Assembly (NCBI RefSeq): GCF_010727605.1
Contig: NZ_AP022568.1
Span: 620,001 to 684,000, forward strand
Length of the DNA stretch: 64,000 nt
Reading direction: 5' to 3'
DNA from: Mycobacterium simiae
GTDB lineage: Bacteria > Actinomycetota > Actinomycetes > Mycobacteriales > Mycobacteriaceae
Position 1 is the first letter of the stretch, and each line of letters opens with the position of its first letter. The position numbers and the translations under genes are program-made. The notes under the pieces are model-generated. The model was not told where the DNA came from, did not search any database, and saw only the letters and a program-made list of their open reading frames with translations. Shown one piece after another: positions 35,723-43,938 of the stretch.

Positions 35723-37512
35723 CACGAATGCGCACTGTCGACGCGGCGGTGAAGATCCTCGAAATCGAGGGTGCGACCAAACTGTTCGGGCTGCCCGGCG
35801 CGGCGATAAACCCGTTCTACTCGGCGATGCGTGCGCACGGCGGAATTCAGCATGTGCTGGCGCGCCACGTCGAAGGCGCCAGTCACATGGCCGAGGGGTA
35901 CACCCGCGCAGCACCGGGCAACATCGGTGTGTGCATCGGCACCTCAGGCCCGGCGGGCACCGACATGATCACCGGCTTGTATTCGGCCAGCGCCGATTCC
36001 ATCCCGATCCTGGCCATTACCGGCCAGGCCCCGGTGAACAAGTTGCACAAAGAGGACTTCCAGGCGGTCGATATTGCCTCGATCGCAGCGCCCGTCACTA
36101 AGATGGCGATGACGGTTCTCGAGCCCGGGCAGGTTCCCGGGGCCTTCGCCCAGGCGTTCCACCTGATGCGCTCGGGTCGGCCCGGTCCGGTGCTGATCGA
36201 CCTGCCGATCGACGTTCAGCTGGCCGAAATCGATTTCGACCCAGAGGCTTACGCTCCCCTGCCGGTCTACAAGCCCTCGGCCACCGCGGCACAGATCAGC
36301 AAAGCTCTCGATATGCTGTGCAGTGCGCAACGCCCGCTCATCATCGCCGGCGGCGGCATCATCAACGCCGACGCCTCGGCACTGCTGATCGAGTTGGCCG
36401 AAGTGCTCAACGTCCCGGTGGTGCCGACGCTGATGGGTTGGGGAACGATTCCCGACGATCATCGGCTGGCCGCCGGCATGGTCGGGCTGCAGACCGCACA
36501 CCGGTACGGCAACGCCACGTTGCTGGAATCGGATTTCGTCATGGGTATCGGCAACAGGTGGGCCAATCGCCACACCGGCGGGCTCGACACCTACCGGCGG
36601 GGTCGCCGGTTTGTCCACATCGACATCGAACCCACCCAGATCGGCCGCGTGTTCTCCCCGGACCTTGGGATTGTCTCCGATGCCAAGGCGGCGCTGGAAC
36701 TGCTGGTGGCCGCGGCGTCCGAACGCCGCACCGCCGGAGCCCTGCCGGACTTCACGGACTGGGTGAGCGGTTGCCAAGAACGCAAGCGGACGATGCACCG
36801 CAAGACCCACTTCAACGACATCCCGATCAAACCGCAGCGCGTGTACGAAGAGATGAATCGGGCGTTCGGCCGGGACGCACGCTACGTCACGGCCATCGGC
36901 CTCTCCCAGATCGCGGGCGGCCAATTCCTGCAGGTGTTCAAGCCGCGGCATTGGATCAACTGCGGCCAGGCCGGCCCCCTGGGTTGGACAGTGCCCGCCG
37001 CGCTCGGCGTGGTCGCCGCCGACCCCTCCGCCACGGTGGTCGGGCTGTCGGGCGACTACGACTTCCAGTTCCTCATCGAAGAGCTCGCCGTCGGCGCACA
37101 GTTCAACCTGCCCTACGTCCATGTCGTGGTGAACAACTCTTACCTCGGGTTGATCCGGCAGGCTCAGCTCAACTTCGACATGAACTACTTCGTCTCGCTG
37201 GCGTTCGATAACATCAACGCCCAGGAGTCGGAAGACACCGACCTACCGAAGGGCTACGGAGTCGACCATCGTCGGGTGGCGGAAGGGTTGGGCTGCAAGG
37301 CGATTCAGGTCTCAGACCCCGAGCAGATCGCACCAGCCCTGGCTCGTGCCCAGCAACTTGCGCGCGAGCACAAAGTTCCGGTGGTGGTCGAGATCTTCCT
37401 GGAGCGCATCACGAACATCGCGATGGGCACCGACATCGACAAGATCACCGAACACAATGAACTGGCGGCCACAATCGATGATTCGCCCACTGCTGCAATG
37501 CTGTTCGACTAG
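35719..37512 (+). CDS. gcl: Glyoxylate carboligase (tartronate semialdehyde synthase)
   Basis: The 597-residue ThDP enzyme condenses two glyoxylates to tartronate semialdehyde and CO2. Its hallmark is visible: residue 51 is valine ([14 protein letters not shown]) where almost all ThDP enzymes have glutamate, exactly as in E. coli Gcl. The ThDP/Mg motif runs from [12 protein letters not shown] to VVVNN (about residues 449-477). FAD is expected structurally. Length agrees with E. coli Gcl (593). It is the last gene of the hyi-glxR-gcl operon and is followed by an IclR regulator 26 bp later. Confidence 0.96.
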   Translation: MTRMRTVDAAVKILEIEGATKLFGLPGAAINPFYSAMRAHGGIQHVLARHVEGASHMAEGYTRAAPGNIGVCIGTSGPAGTDMITGLYSASADSIPILAITGQAPVNKLHKEDFQAVDIASIAAPVTKMAMTVLEPGQVPGAFAQAFHLMRSGRPGPVLIDLPIDVQLAEIDFDPEAYAPLPVYKPSATAAQISKALDMLCSAQRPLIIAGGGIINADASALLIELAEVLNVPVVPTLMGWGTIPDDHRLAAGMVGLQTAHRYGNATLLESDFVMGIGNRWANRHTGGLDTYRRGRRFVHIDIEPTQIGRVFSPDLGIVSDAKAALELLVAAASERRTAGALPDFTDWVSGCQERKRTMHRKTHFNDIPIKPQRVYEEMNRAFGRDARYVTAIGLSQIAGGQFLQVFKPRHWINCGQAGPLGWTVPAALGVVAADPSATVVGLSGDYDFQFLIEELAVGAQFNLPYVHVVVNNSYLGLIRQAQLNFDMNYFVSLAFDNINAQESEDTDLPKGYGVDHRRVAEGLGCKAIQVSDPEQIAPALARAQQLAREHKVPVVVEIFLERITNIAMGTDIDKITEHNELAATIDDSPTAAMLFD

Positions 37513-37538
37513 CTCATCACCCGCTAGACCGTGACCCG

Positions 37539-38306
37539 ATGAGCGAAGACGACCGCCGGAGCGGGGTTCAGTCAGTAGAGCGGGCTTTCGGCGTGCTGGA
37601 GATTCTGGCCGCCATGGGCGGGACGGGAGCACTGGGTGAACTTGCGGCACGCGCTCATCTGCCGCAACCCACCATGCACCGATTAGTGCGAACGCTGCTG
37701 AGTATGGGATATCTACGGCAGCTGCCCAACCGGCACTATTCGTTGGGGCCGAAGCTGATCCGGCTGGGCGAGAGCGCCGGTGAGCTGGTCGGCATGTGGT
37801 CCCGGCCGCATCTTGGTGAGCTGGTAGAACGTACCGGCGAGACGGCAAACATGGCGGTGATGGATAACGACATGGCGGTTTACGTCGCTCAGGTCCCGTC
37901 CCCCCATTCCATGCGAATGTTCACCGAGGTCGGCCGGCGCGTCTATCTGCATTGCACGGGCGTAGGTAAGGCGCTGCTGATGCAGCTGCCCGACGAGGCG
38001 TTGCGTGCTTTGGTGACGCGCACCGGAATGCCGGCGGCGACCGAGAATTCGCATACGACGCCCGACGGGCTGCTGCAGGACATCACATTGTGCCGGGCCC
38101 GTGGCTACGCGGTCGACGAGGGCGAGCAGGAAATCGGGGTGCGTTGTTTTGCCGTGCCGGTGCCCGACGCGCCGTCACTTACCGCGATATCGATTTCGGG
38201 TCCCGCGGTACGGGTCACCCTGACGTCCGCGCCAACAATCACTCCGTTGTTGAAGCGCGTGGCACACGATATCTCGTCGACGTTCCACAACGGCGCCGCC
38301 TGCTAA
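37539..38306 (+). CDS. IclR-family transcriptional regulator
   Basis: The 255-residue protein has an N-terminal winged helix (VQSVERAFGVLEILAAMGGTG, then PQPTMHRLVRTLLSMGYLRQ, quoted in pieces) and a C-terminal IclR effector domain (HLGELVERTGETANMAVMD, then RVYLHCTGVGKALL and AIRARGYAVDEGE-like RARGYAVDEGEQEIGV). IclR members near gcl genes (AllR, for example) sense glyoxylate or allantoin products. The position just after gcl and the TCCG-N3-CGGA palindromes upstream of hyi and glxK suggest it controls the glyoxylate arm. Confidence 0.9.
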   Translation: MSEDDRRSGVQSVERAFGVLEILAAMGGTGALGELAARAHLPQPTMHRLVRTLLSMGYLRQLPNRHYSLGPKLIRLGESAGELVGMWSRPHLGELVERTGETANMAVMDNDMAVYVAQVPSPHSMRMFTEVGRRVYLHCTGVGKALLMQLPDEALRALVTRTGMPAATENSHTTPDGLLQDITLCRARGYAVDEGEQEIGVRCFAVPVPDAPSLTAISISGPAVRVTLTSAPTITPLLKRVAHDISSTFHNGAAC

Positions 38307-38313
38307 ACGCGGC

Positions 38314-38613
38314 TCACTCGGTAGCGGCCGCGTTGGCGGCCTCGGTCGCGGCATACGAATCCGCGTTCGCCGCCATGGTTTTGACCAGGCTGTCGTGTAC
38401 GGCTGAGGCTTGCGCGCTGACCGACTGATACATGCGAGCCTGCATGGTGAACTGTGCCGCGATCAGTTCCGACACTTCGTCCGCGGCGGCGGGAACCACT
38501 CCTGACGTGGGTCCCGCCGCCGCCGCGTTCTGGGCGTCCATTGCCGCCCCGACGGCGCCCAGCTGCGAAGCCGCTCCTGCCAAGGCTTCAGGATCGACGT
38601 TGACGAATGACAT
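38314..38613 (-). CDS. PE-family protein, PE domain only
   Basis: The 99-residue protein begins MSFVNVDPEALAGAASQLGA, the PE N-terminus, and ends with a Y87-A-A-T-E91 type VII secretion motif (YxxxD/E). There is no C-terminal extension, the form usually paired with a PPE protein. It is the last gene of an apparent panE-pyk-PE operon (44 bp after pyk). Its ribosome-binding region (GGAG) lies within a 16-bp tandem duplication at 38615-38646. A PE gene inside a metabolic operon is unusual. Confidence 0.93.
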   Translation of the reverse strand: MSFVNVDPEALAGAASQLGAVGAAMDAQNAAAAGPTSGVVPAAADEVSELIAAQFTMQARMYQSVSAQASAVHDSLVKTMAANADSYAATEAANAAATE

Positions 38614-38614
38614 G

Positions 38615-38646
38615 TGCTGTTCTCCTTGGGTGCTGTTCTCCTTGGG
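38615..38646 (-). repeat. Tandem 16-bp duplication carrying the PE gene's ribosome-binding site
   Basis: TGCTGTTCTCCTTGGG occurs twice without a gap (38615-38630 and 38631-38646). On the minus strand each copy contains AAGGAGAA, so the PE start codon has two potential Shine-Dalgarno sequences; the nearer one has suitable spacing. Confidence 0.9.
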
Positions 38647-38656
38647 CTTGAGCCGC

Positions 38657-39832
38657 TCAGCCGTAGACCCGGCTGGCGGCAGCGGTTCCACCCAGGTGGG
38701 CGTAGCGCTCGGCAACCGCCCGGAGTCGCCGCCGCACCACCCGGGCCGCCGCCAGGATCACATCGCTGGGGAAATCGCGGCGTTGTTCGCTGCGCCCGGG
38801 CCAATACGGCGCTTCGCCGCGGTGGATCGCGGCTTCGGCCTCTTCGACGATGCGTGCCATCGTGGCCACGGTGTGGGCCGGATAGGCGCCGACGCTGGTT
38901 TCCGCGGACAACATGACGGCGTCCGCGCCGTCGAGCACCGCATTGGCCACGTCGGAGACCTCGGCCCGGGTCGGCCGGCGGTCAGAAACCATCGAGTCCA
39001 GCATGTGCGTGGCGACGATCACCGGCTTGTCCGCCTCGCGGCACAGCCGTATCACTCGCTTTTGGACCAGCGGAATCTGTTCCAATGGCATCTCCACACC
39101 CAGATCACCGCGGGCCACCATGACGCCGTCGAACGCGCCGACGATCGCCGGCAAACACGAAACGGCCTCCGGCTTCTCCAGCTTCGCGATCACGGGCACC
39201 CGCCTGCCGACCTCAGTCATGACGCTGTGGGCCAGTTCGACCTCTTCGGGAGCGCGCACAAATGACATGGCGACCATATCGACACCGAGTTCCAATGCGA
39301 ACTTCAGATCGGCGATGTCTTTGTCGGACAACGTCGGAGCGCTCACAGCGATCCCGGGGAGCGAGATGCCCTTGTTGTCGCTCACCGGTCCGCCGTAGAT
39401 GACCTCGCACCCGATGTCGGCGCCGATGACTTCCACCACCGCCAGGTCGATGCGGCCGTCGTCGACGAGCAGCCGGTCGCCGGTTTTCACATCTGCCGAA
39501 AGACCACCGTAGGTGGTAGAGACCCGGTCGTGATCACCCGGGCAAGTGTCGGTGGTGATCGACACTTTCTCACCGGCACTCCAGACCACCGGTCCATGGG
39601 CGAATCGGCCCAACCGGATCTTGGGTCCCTGCAGGTCTGCGAGTACTTGCACCGCGCGGCCACGGCTGGCCGCGATCTCGCGGACGAGATCGTATAGGGC
39701 CGAATGCTCAGCGTGGGTGGCGTGGCTGAAATTCAAACGGGCAACATCCATTCCGGCGTCGATGAGTTCAGCCAGACGGGGAGCTGTTGCGGTGGCGGGT
39801 CCCAGCGTGCAGACGATCTTGGTTGTGCGCAT
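38657..39832 (-). CDS. pyk: Pyruvate kinase paralogue lacking the C-terminal domain
   Basis: The 391-residue protein keeps the catalytic core: KIVCTLGPAT at the start, ADLQGPKIRLGRF, IAKLEKPEA (catalytic lysine), FDGVMVARGDLGVE (Mg-binding E/D) and the active-site ATHMLDSM region. After SAETSVGAYPAHTVATMARI the family's ~130-residue C domain, which carries the allosteric site and tetramer contacts, is missing. It is replaced by about 50 unrelated residues. Mycobacterial PykA is 472 residues. It would make pyruvate and ATP from PEP without usual allosteric control. It is 17 bp downstream of the PanE-like gene. Confidence 0.9.
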   Translation of the reverse strand: MRTTKIVCTLGPATATAPRLAELIDAGMDVARLNFSHATHAEHSALYDLVREIAASRGRAVQVLADLQGPKIRLGRFAHGPVVWSAGEKVSITTDTCPGDHDRVSTTYGGLSADVKTGDRLLVDDGRIDLAVVEVIGADIGCEVIYGGPVSDNKGISLPGIAVSAPTLSDKDIADLKFALELGVDMVAMSFVRAPEEVELAHSVMTEVGRRVPVIAKLEKPEAVSCLPAIVGAFDGVMVARGDLGVEMPLEQIPLVQKRVIRLCREADKPVIVATHMLDSMVSDRRPTRAEVSDVANAVLDGADAVMLSAETSVGAYPAHTVATMARIVEEAEAAIHRGEAPYWPGRSEQRRDFPSDVILAAARVVRRRLRAVAERYAHLGGTAAASRVYG

Positions 39833-39849
39833 CCCAGGTGTCCTTTCCC

Positions 39850-40875
39850 TTAGCGCAGAGCCGCTTGAGGTTGTTGTTGCACTATCCCGTTACCGTGTGA
39901 CGGCGCCACCCCGCACGTGCGCGCGAGGAGACCGGTGGCCGCGTGGACCGTGCGCAACGTGGGGGCGGGCGCCTTGGTCAGGTCGGCGAGTTCCACCACC
40001 GCGGAGACAATCGCGTCGAGCTCGAGCTGCTTGCCCGCTTCCAGGTCTTGCAGCATGGAGGTCTTGTGATGGCCGACGTTCTCAGCGCCACGCAGCCGCT
40101 TGTCGATCGAGATATCGGGCGTGCAGCCCAATCTGGCCGCAATGTCCAGGGTCTCCTCCATCAGTTGGATCACCACCTGCCGCGTGTGCGGGTCCTGGCA
40201 CATCTCGACCATCGTCGCTCTGGTCAACGCGCTGAGGGGATTGAAGGCCACGTTGCCCATCAACTTGATCCAGATGTCGTCGCGCAAGTTCTCTTCCACC
40301 GGGCATTTGAGCCCGCCGGCGATCATCGCCTCGCTCAACGCCTTGCATCGCTCGGACAGCTCGCCGGACGGTTCACCGATGGAAAAGCGCGTCCCCTCGA
40401 GATGGCGGACCACGCCGGGCTCATCCAGAACCGTCGCCGGGTACACCACACAGCCGATCGCCCGTTCGGGAGCCAACACCGCGCTGGTCGCGCCGCCCGG
40501 ATCAACCGCCTCGATCCGATGTCCCTCGAACGGACCCGCCAACCGGTAGAAGTACCACCATGGAATGCCGTTCTGCGCGGCGACAACCGCTGTATTCGGT
40601 CCCATCAGCGGCTCCACCAGCGGACCGCAGGTGGGATAGCTGTGCGCTTTGAGCCCTAAGAACACATAGTCGACCGGCCCCACCTCGGCCGGGGAGTCAG
40701 TCACGTGAGGATGTGCCACGAAGTCGCCGCGAGGGCTCAGTACGCGTACTCCGTTTTTCTGCATGGCTCGCAGGTTGTCGTTTCGCGCGATCAGGTGAAC
40801 GTCAGCACCACCGCGGTGCAACGCGGCGCCCCAATACGCCCCGATCGCTCCGGCTCCAACGACTGCAATCCTCAT
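39850..40875 (-). CDS. PanE/ApbA-family reductase, candidate oxalyl-CoA reductase
   Basis: The 341-residue protein has a Rossmann motif VVGAGAIGAYWG (residues 5-16), AQNGIPWWYFY (ketopantoate reductase N102 position) and IWIKLMGNVAFNPLSALT with a candidate catalytic lysine K204. By family it would be an NADPH-dependent 2-ketopantoate reductase. In Methylobacterium extorquens a PanE paralogue (PanE2) is the oxalyl-CoA reductase that makes glyoxylate from oxalyl-CoA. The neighbours here supply oxalyl-CoA (Frc, Oxc), use glyoxylate (Gcl) and supply NADPH (Pnt), so that role is favoured; it remains inferred. ATG 40875 has GAGGAG 7 bp upstream. Confidence 0.8.
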   Translation of the reverse strand: MRIAVVGAGAIGAYWGAALHRGGADVHLIARNDNLRAMQKNGVRVLSPRGDFVAHPHVTDSPAEVGPVDYVFLGLKAHSYPTCGPLVEPLMGPNTAVVAAQNGIPWWYFYRLAGPFEGHRIEAVDPGGATSAVLAPERAIGCVVYPATVLDEPGVVRHLEGTRFSIGEPSGELSERCKALSEAMIAGGLKCPVEENLRDDIWIKLMGNVAFNPLSALTRATMVEMCQDPHTRQVVIQLMEETLDIAARLGCTPDISIDKRLRGAENVGHHKTSMLQDLEAGKQLELDAIVSAVVELADLTKAPAPTLRTVHAATGLLARTCGVAPSHGNGIVQQQPQAALR

Positions 40876-40942
40876 GAATTCTCCTCTGCATCCGGCGTAC
40901 ACTCAGTCGCTCTAGGACCATGGCCAGGCTTCGATCATTATT

Positions 40943-40955
40943 GCATACAGTATGC
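40943..40955. promoter_or_regulatory. GntR-type box between panE-like and pntAa (best copy)
   Basis: GCATAC-A-GTATGC is a perfect 6-1-6 inverted repeat located 68 bp before the PanE-like start and 103 bp before pntAa, so one site could govern both divergent operons. Confidence 0.65.
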
Positions 40956-41057
40956 GATCCTTGTATGTTGTAGCCATCGCGCTCTCGGCGGGAGGCCGGC
41001 ATGGCACCGGACCCGGGCGCGTCATGTGTGCCTTTCGGCCAATCAAGGAAGAGGAAT

Positions 41058-42149
41058 ATGCCTGCGATAGGAGTGCCTCGCGAAATCACCGACGGCGAAA
41101 GCCGAGTCGCCCTGGTACCCGCCGTTGTCGAACGCTTGCGGGGTGCCGGCCACGAACTCATCGTCGAGACGGGCGCAGGTGAGGGAGCGTTATTCCACGA
41201 CGAGGACTACAAGAAGGCCGGCGCCGTCATCGGCGACCCGTGGTCGGCGGATGTAGTAGTGAAAGTGAATCCACCGACCGAGACCGAGATCAGCCGGATG
41301 AAGCAGGGCGCCTACCTGATTGGGTTCCTGGCGCCCCGCACCCGGCCCGAGGTCGGCGAGCAACTCCGACGCGCCGGCGTCACGGGGTTCGCCATGGAGG
41401 CCGTCCCGCGAATCTCACGCGCACAGACGATGGATGCGCTGTCTTCCCAAGCTAACGTCGCGGGATACAAGGCGGTTTTGTGTGCCGCGCAGTGTTCCAC
41501 CCGCTTCTTCCCCATGATGACCACGGCAGCCGGAACAGTAAAGCCGGCAACTGCTTTGGTTCTCGGCGTCGGGGTGGCCGGGCTTCAGGCCCTGGCCACG
41601 GCGAAACGGCTCGGCGCCCGCACCACCGGGTTCGATGTGCGCCCGGAGGTTGCCGACCAAGTCCGCTCCTTGGGCGCCAAGTGGCTGGACCTCGGTGTTA
41701 CCGCGGCGGGCGAGGGCGGGTACGCTCGCGCCCTGACGCCGGAAGAACAAGCCGAGCAGCAGCGCCGGCTCACCGAGGCGATCCCCGGCTTCGACGTGGT
41801 CATCACCACGGCCCTGGTCCCCGGCCGCCCGGCACCGCGGCTGGTCACCGCCGACGCGGTACGCCAAATGCGCAGCGGCAGTGTCGTCGTCGACCTGGCC
41901 GGCGAGGCCGGCGGCAACTGTGAACTCACCGTGCCGGGCGAAACGGTACGGCGACACGACGTCACGATCTGCGCGCCGCTGAACCTTCCGGCGACCATGC
42001 CCGAACACGCCAGTGAGCTCTACGCGCGCAACATCCAGGCCCTGCTGGAGCACATGCTCAGTGGCACGGGTACCCCCGACCTTTCTGACGAAATCCTGGA
42101 CGCCTGCTGCGTCACCAAGTCCGACAACGAACTGACGGAGATCCGATGA
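41058..42149 (+). CDS. pntAa: Proton-translocating NAD(P) transhydrogenase subunit alpha 1
   Basis: The 363-residue soluble domain I binds NAD(H). It begins IGVPREITDGESRVALVP, like alanine dehydrogenases and PntA, and has VLGVGVAGLQALATAKRLGA (NAD-binding GxGxxG) and GARTTGFDVRPEVADQVRSLGA, quoted in part. ATG 41058 has GGAAGAGGAA upstream. Its stop overlaps pntAb (ATGA). M. tuberculosis has its pnt operon at Rv0155-Rv0157, so this is probably a second, pathway-specific set. Confidence 0.93.
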   Translation: MPAIGVPREITDGESRVALVPAVVERLRGAGHELIVETGAGEGALFHDEDYKKAGAVIGDPWSADVVVKVNPPTETEISRMKQGAYLIGFLAPRTRPEVGEQLRRAGVTGFAMEAVPRISRAQTMDALSSQANVAGYKAVLCAAQCSTRFFPMMTTAAGTVKPATALVLGVGVAGLQALATAKRLGARTTGFDVRPEVADQVRSLGAKWLDLGVTAAGEGGYARALTPEEQAEQQRRLTEAIPGFDVVITTALVPGRPAPRLVTADAVRQMRSGSVVVDLAGEAGGNCELTVPGETVRRHDVTICAPLNLPATMPEHASELYARNIQALLEHMLSGTGTPDLSDEILDACCVTKSDNELTEIR

Positions 42150-42457
42150 CACTCGTGGCCAACCTCGCGATCCTGACGCTGGCAGGCTTTGTCGGCTTCG
42201 CGGTGATCTCGAAGGTTCCCAACACCCTGCACACCCCACTGATGTCTGGTACCAACGCAATTCACGGAATCGTGCTGCTTGCCGGCCTGGTATTGCTGGG
42301 CCAGTCAGCCACCGATGCCTTCGACCGAGTGTTGCTGGTCATCGCAATCGCCTTCGGTGCGATCAACGTCGTAGGTGGCTTCCTCGTTACCGATCGCATG
42401 CTCAGCATGTTCAAGAAGAAGCCCACCGCCCAAACTGGAAAGGTTGCGTCTTCGTGA
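42146..42457 (+). CDS. pntAb: Transhydrogenase subunit alpha 2 (membrane)
   Basis: The 103-residue protein has about three hydrophobic segments: LAILTLAGFVGFAVISKV, then IHGIVLLAGLVLLGQS, then VLLVIAIAFGAINVVGGFLV. VPNTLHTPLMSGTNAIHGI is the conserved PntAb loop (S/T-N-A-I-x-G). It forms part of the proton channel. It overlaps pntAa (ATGA) and pntB (GTGA), so the three subunits are translationally coupled. Confidence 0.94.
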   Translation: MTLVANLAILTLAGFVGFAVISKVPNTLHTPLMSGTNAIHGIVLLAGLVLLGQSATDAFDRVLLVIAIAFGAINVVGGFLVTDRMLSMFKKKPTAQTGKVASS

Positions 42458-43842
42458 ATGACGTTATCGCCATTCTCTATATCGTCGCGTTCGCCCTATT
42501 CATCCTGGGCCTCTCGGGCCTGACCGGTCCACGGACCGCCGCGCGCGGCAACCTCATCGCCGCCGTAGGCATGGCGATCGCGATCGTGGCGACCTTGCTG
42601 ACCCCGGGCACCAGCAACTGGTTGCTCATCGCCCTCGGGCTGGTCCTCGGGACGCTGGTCGGTGTCCCCGCGGCCAAGCGGGTCAAGATGACCGCGATGC
42701 CTCAGATGGTGGCGCTGTTCAACGGTGTCGGCGGCGGCGCGGTCGCCCTGGTCTCGTGGGTGGAATTCCGCGACAGTCAGGGCTACGGCACCGTACCGGC
42801 CTACGTCGCGACCGCGTCGCTGTTTGCCGCGATTGTCGGCTCGCTGTCCTTCTGGGGATCACTGATCGCCTTCGGCAAGCTGCAGGAAGTGTTGCCGGGC
42901 AGACCGATTGGCGTGGGTCGGGCGCAGCAGCCGCTCAACCTGCTGCTGCTGATCGCCGCCGTGGGATGCGCCGCGGCGATCGGATTCGGTCAGCGAGGAC
43001 AGCTGTTGTTCATCGGTGTGCTCGTCTTCGCGGCGGTGCTCGGCTTCATGGTGGTGCTGCCGATCGGCGGCGCTGATATGCCGGTGGTGATCTCGTTGCT
43101 CAACGCGCTCACCGGGCTCTCGGCGGCGGCAACCGGGCTCGCCCTGGACAACACCGCGCTGATCGTGGCGGGAATGATCGTCGGTGCCTCGGGCACCATC
43201 TTGACCAACCTGATGGCCAAGGCGATGAACCGCTCGATTCCTGCCATCGTCGCGGGCGGATTCGGCGCCTCAGGCGCGGGCGCGGCTGCCGGGGAGGCAA
43301 GCGGCGACCAGACCGTGCGCCAGACCAGCGCCGCCGACGCCGCATTGCAGATGGGCTATGCCAGCCAGGTAATCATCGTGCCCGGTTACGGAATGGCGGT
43401 GGCTCAGGCCCAGCACGCGGTGCGCGAAATGGCCGGGCTACTCGAGGAACGCGGCGTGGAGGTCCGGCACGCCATCCATCCCGTGGCGGGCCGGATGCCC
43501 GGGCACATGAATGTACTGCTCGCCGAGGCCGACGTGCCGTACGAGCACCTCAAGGAAATGGACGAGATCAACGGCGAGTTCAGCCGCGCCGACGTCGCTC
43601 TGGTCATCGGGGCCAACGACGTGACAAACCCCGCGGCACGGTCGAATCCGGCCTCGCCGATCTACGGCATGCCGATTCTGGACGTCGATCAGGCCAAGTC
43701 CGTCATCGTATTGAAGCGATCCATGAATCCTGGATTCGCCGGCATCGAGAACGAGCTGTATTTCAACGAGAAAACATCGATGCTGTTCGGCGACGCCAAG
43801 TCCTCAGTTGCCGAAATCTCCGAGGAGCTAAAGGTTTTGTGA
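42454..43842 (+). CDS. pntB: Transhydrogenase subunit beta
   Basis: The 462-residue protein has eight or nine hydrophobic segments in its first ~270 residues. The NADP(H)-binding domain III follows, with VPGYGMAVAQAQHAV (GYGMAVAQAQ signature), VRHAIHPVAGRMPGHMNVLLAE and VIGANDVTNPAA (conserved NDVVNPA-like). With PntAa/Ab it uses the proton gradient to reduce NADP+ with NADH. GTG 42454 overlaps the pntAb stop. Confidence 0.95.
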   Translation: MNDVIAILYIVAFALFILGLSGLTGPRTAARGNLIAAVGMAIAIVATLLTPGTSNWLLIALGLVLGTLVGVPAAKRVKMTAMPQMVALFNGVGGGAVALVSWVEFRDSQGYGTVPAYVATASLFAAIVGSLSFWGSLIAFGKLQEVLPGRPIGVGRAQQPLNLLLLIAAVGCAAAIGFGQRGQLLFIGVLVFAAVLGFMVVLPIGGADMPVVISLLNALTGLSAAATGLALDNTALIVAGMIVGASGTILTNLMAKAMNRSIPAIVAGGFGASGAGAAAGEASGDQTVRQTSAADAALQMGYASQVIIVPGYGMAVAQAQHAVREMAGLLEERGVEVRHAIHPVAGRMPGHMNVLLAEADVPYEHLKEMDEINGEFSRADVALVIGANDVTNPAARSNPASPIYGMPILDVDQAKSVIVLKRSMNPGFAGIENELYFNEKTSMLFGDAKSSVAEISEELKVL

Positions 43843-43873
43843 ATCAACGGCACGCACAGCCGAACATACTTGA

Positions 43874-43893
43874 CCGCCACGTCAGCGTGGCGG
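43874..43893 (+). other. Hairpin between pntB and fdh
   Basis: CCGCCACG-TCAG-CGTGGCGG is a perfect 8-bp stem with a 4-nt loop. No U tract follows, so it is more likely an mRNA-stability or processing element between pntB and fdh than a terminator. Confidence 0.55.
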
Positions 43894-43938
43894 CAAGAAG
43901 AGAGCCGAGCATCGGCGGATGAAAGGAATCGAATTTCT

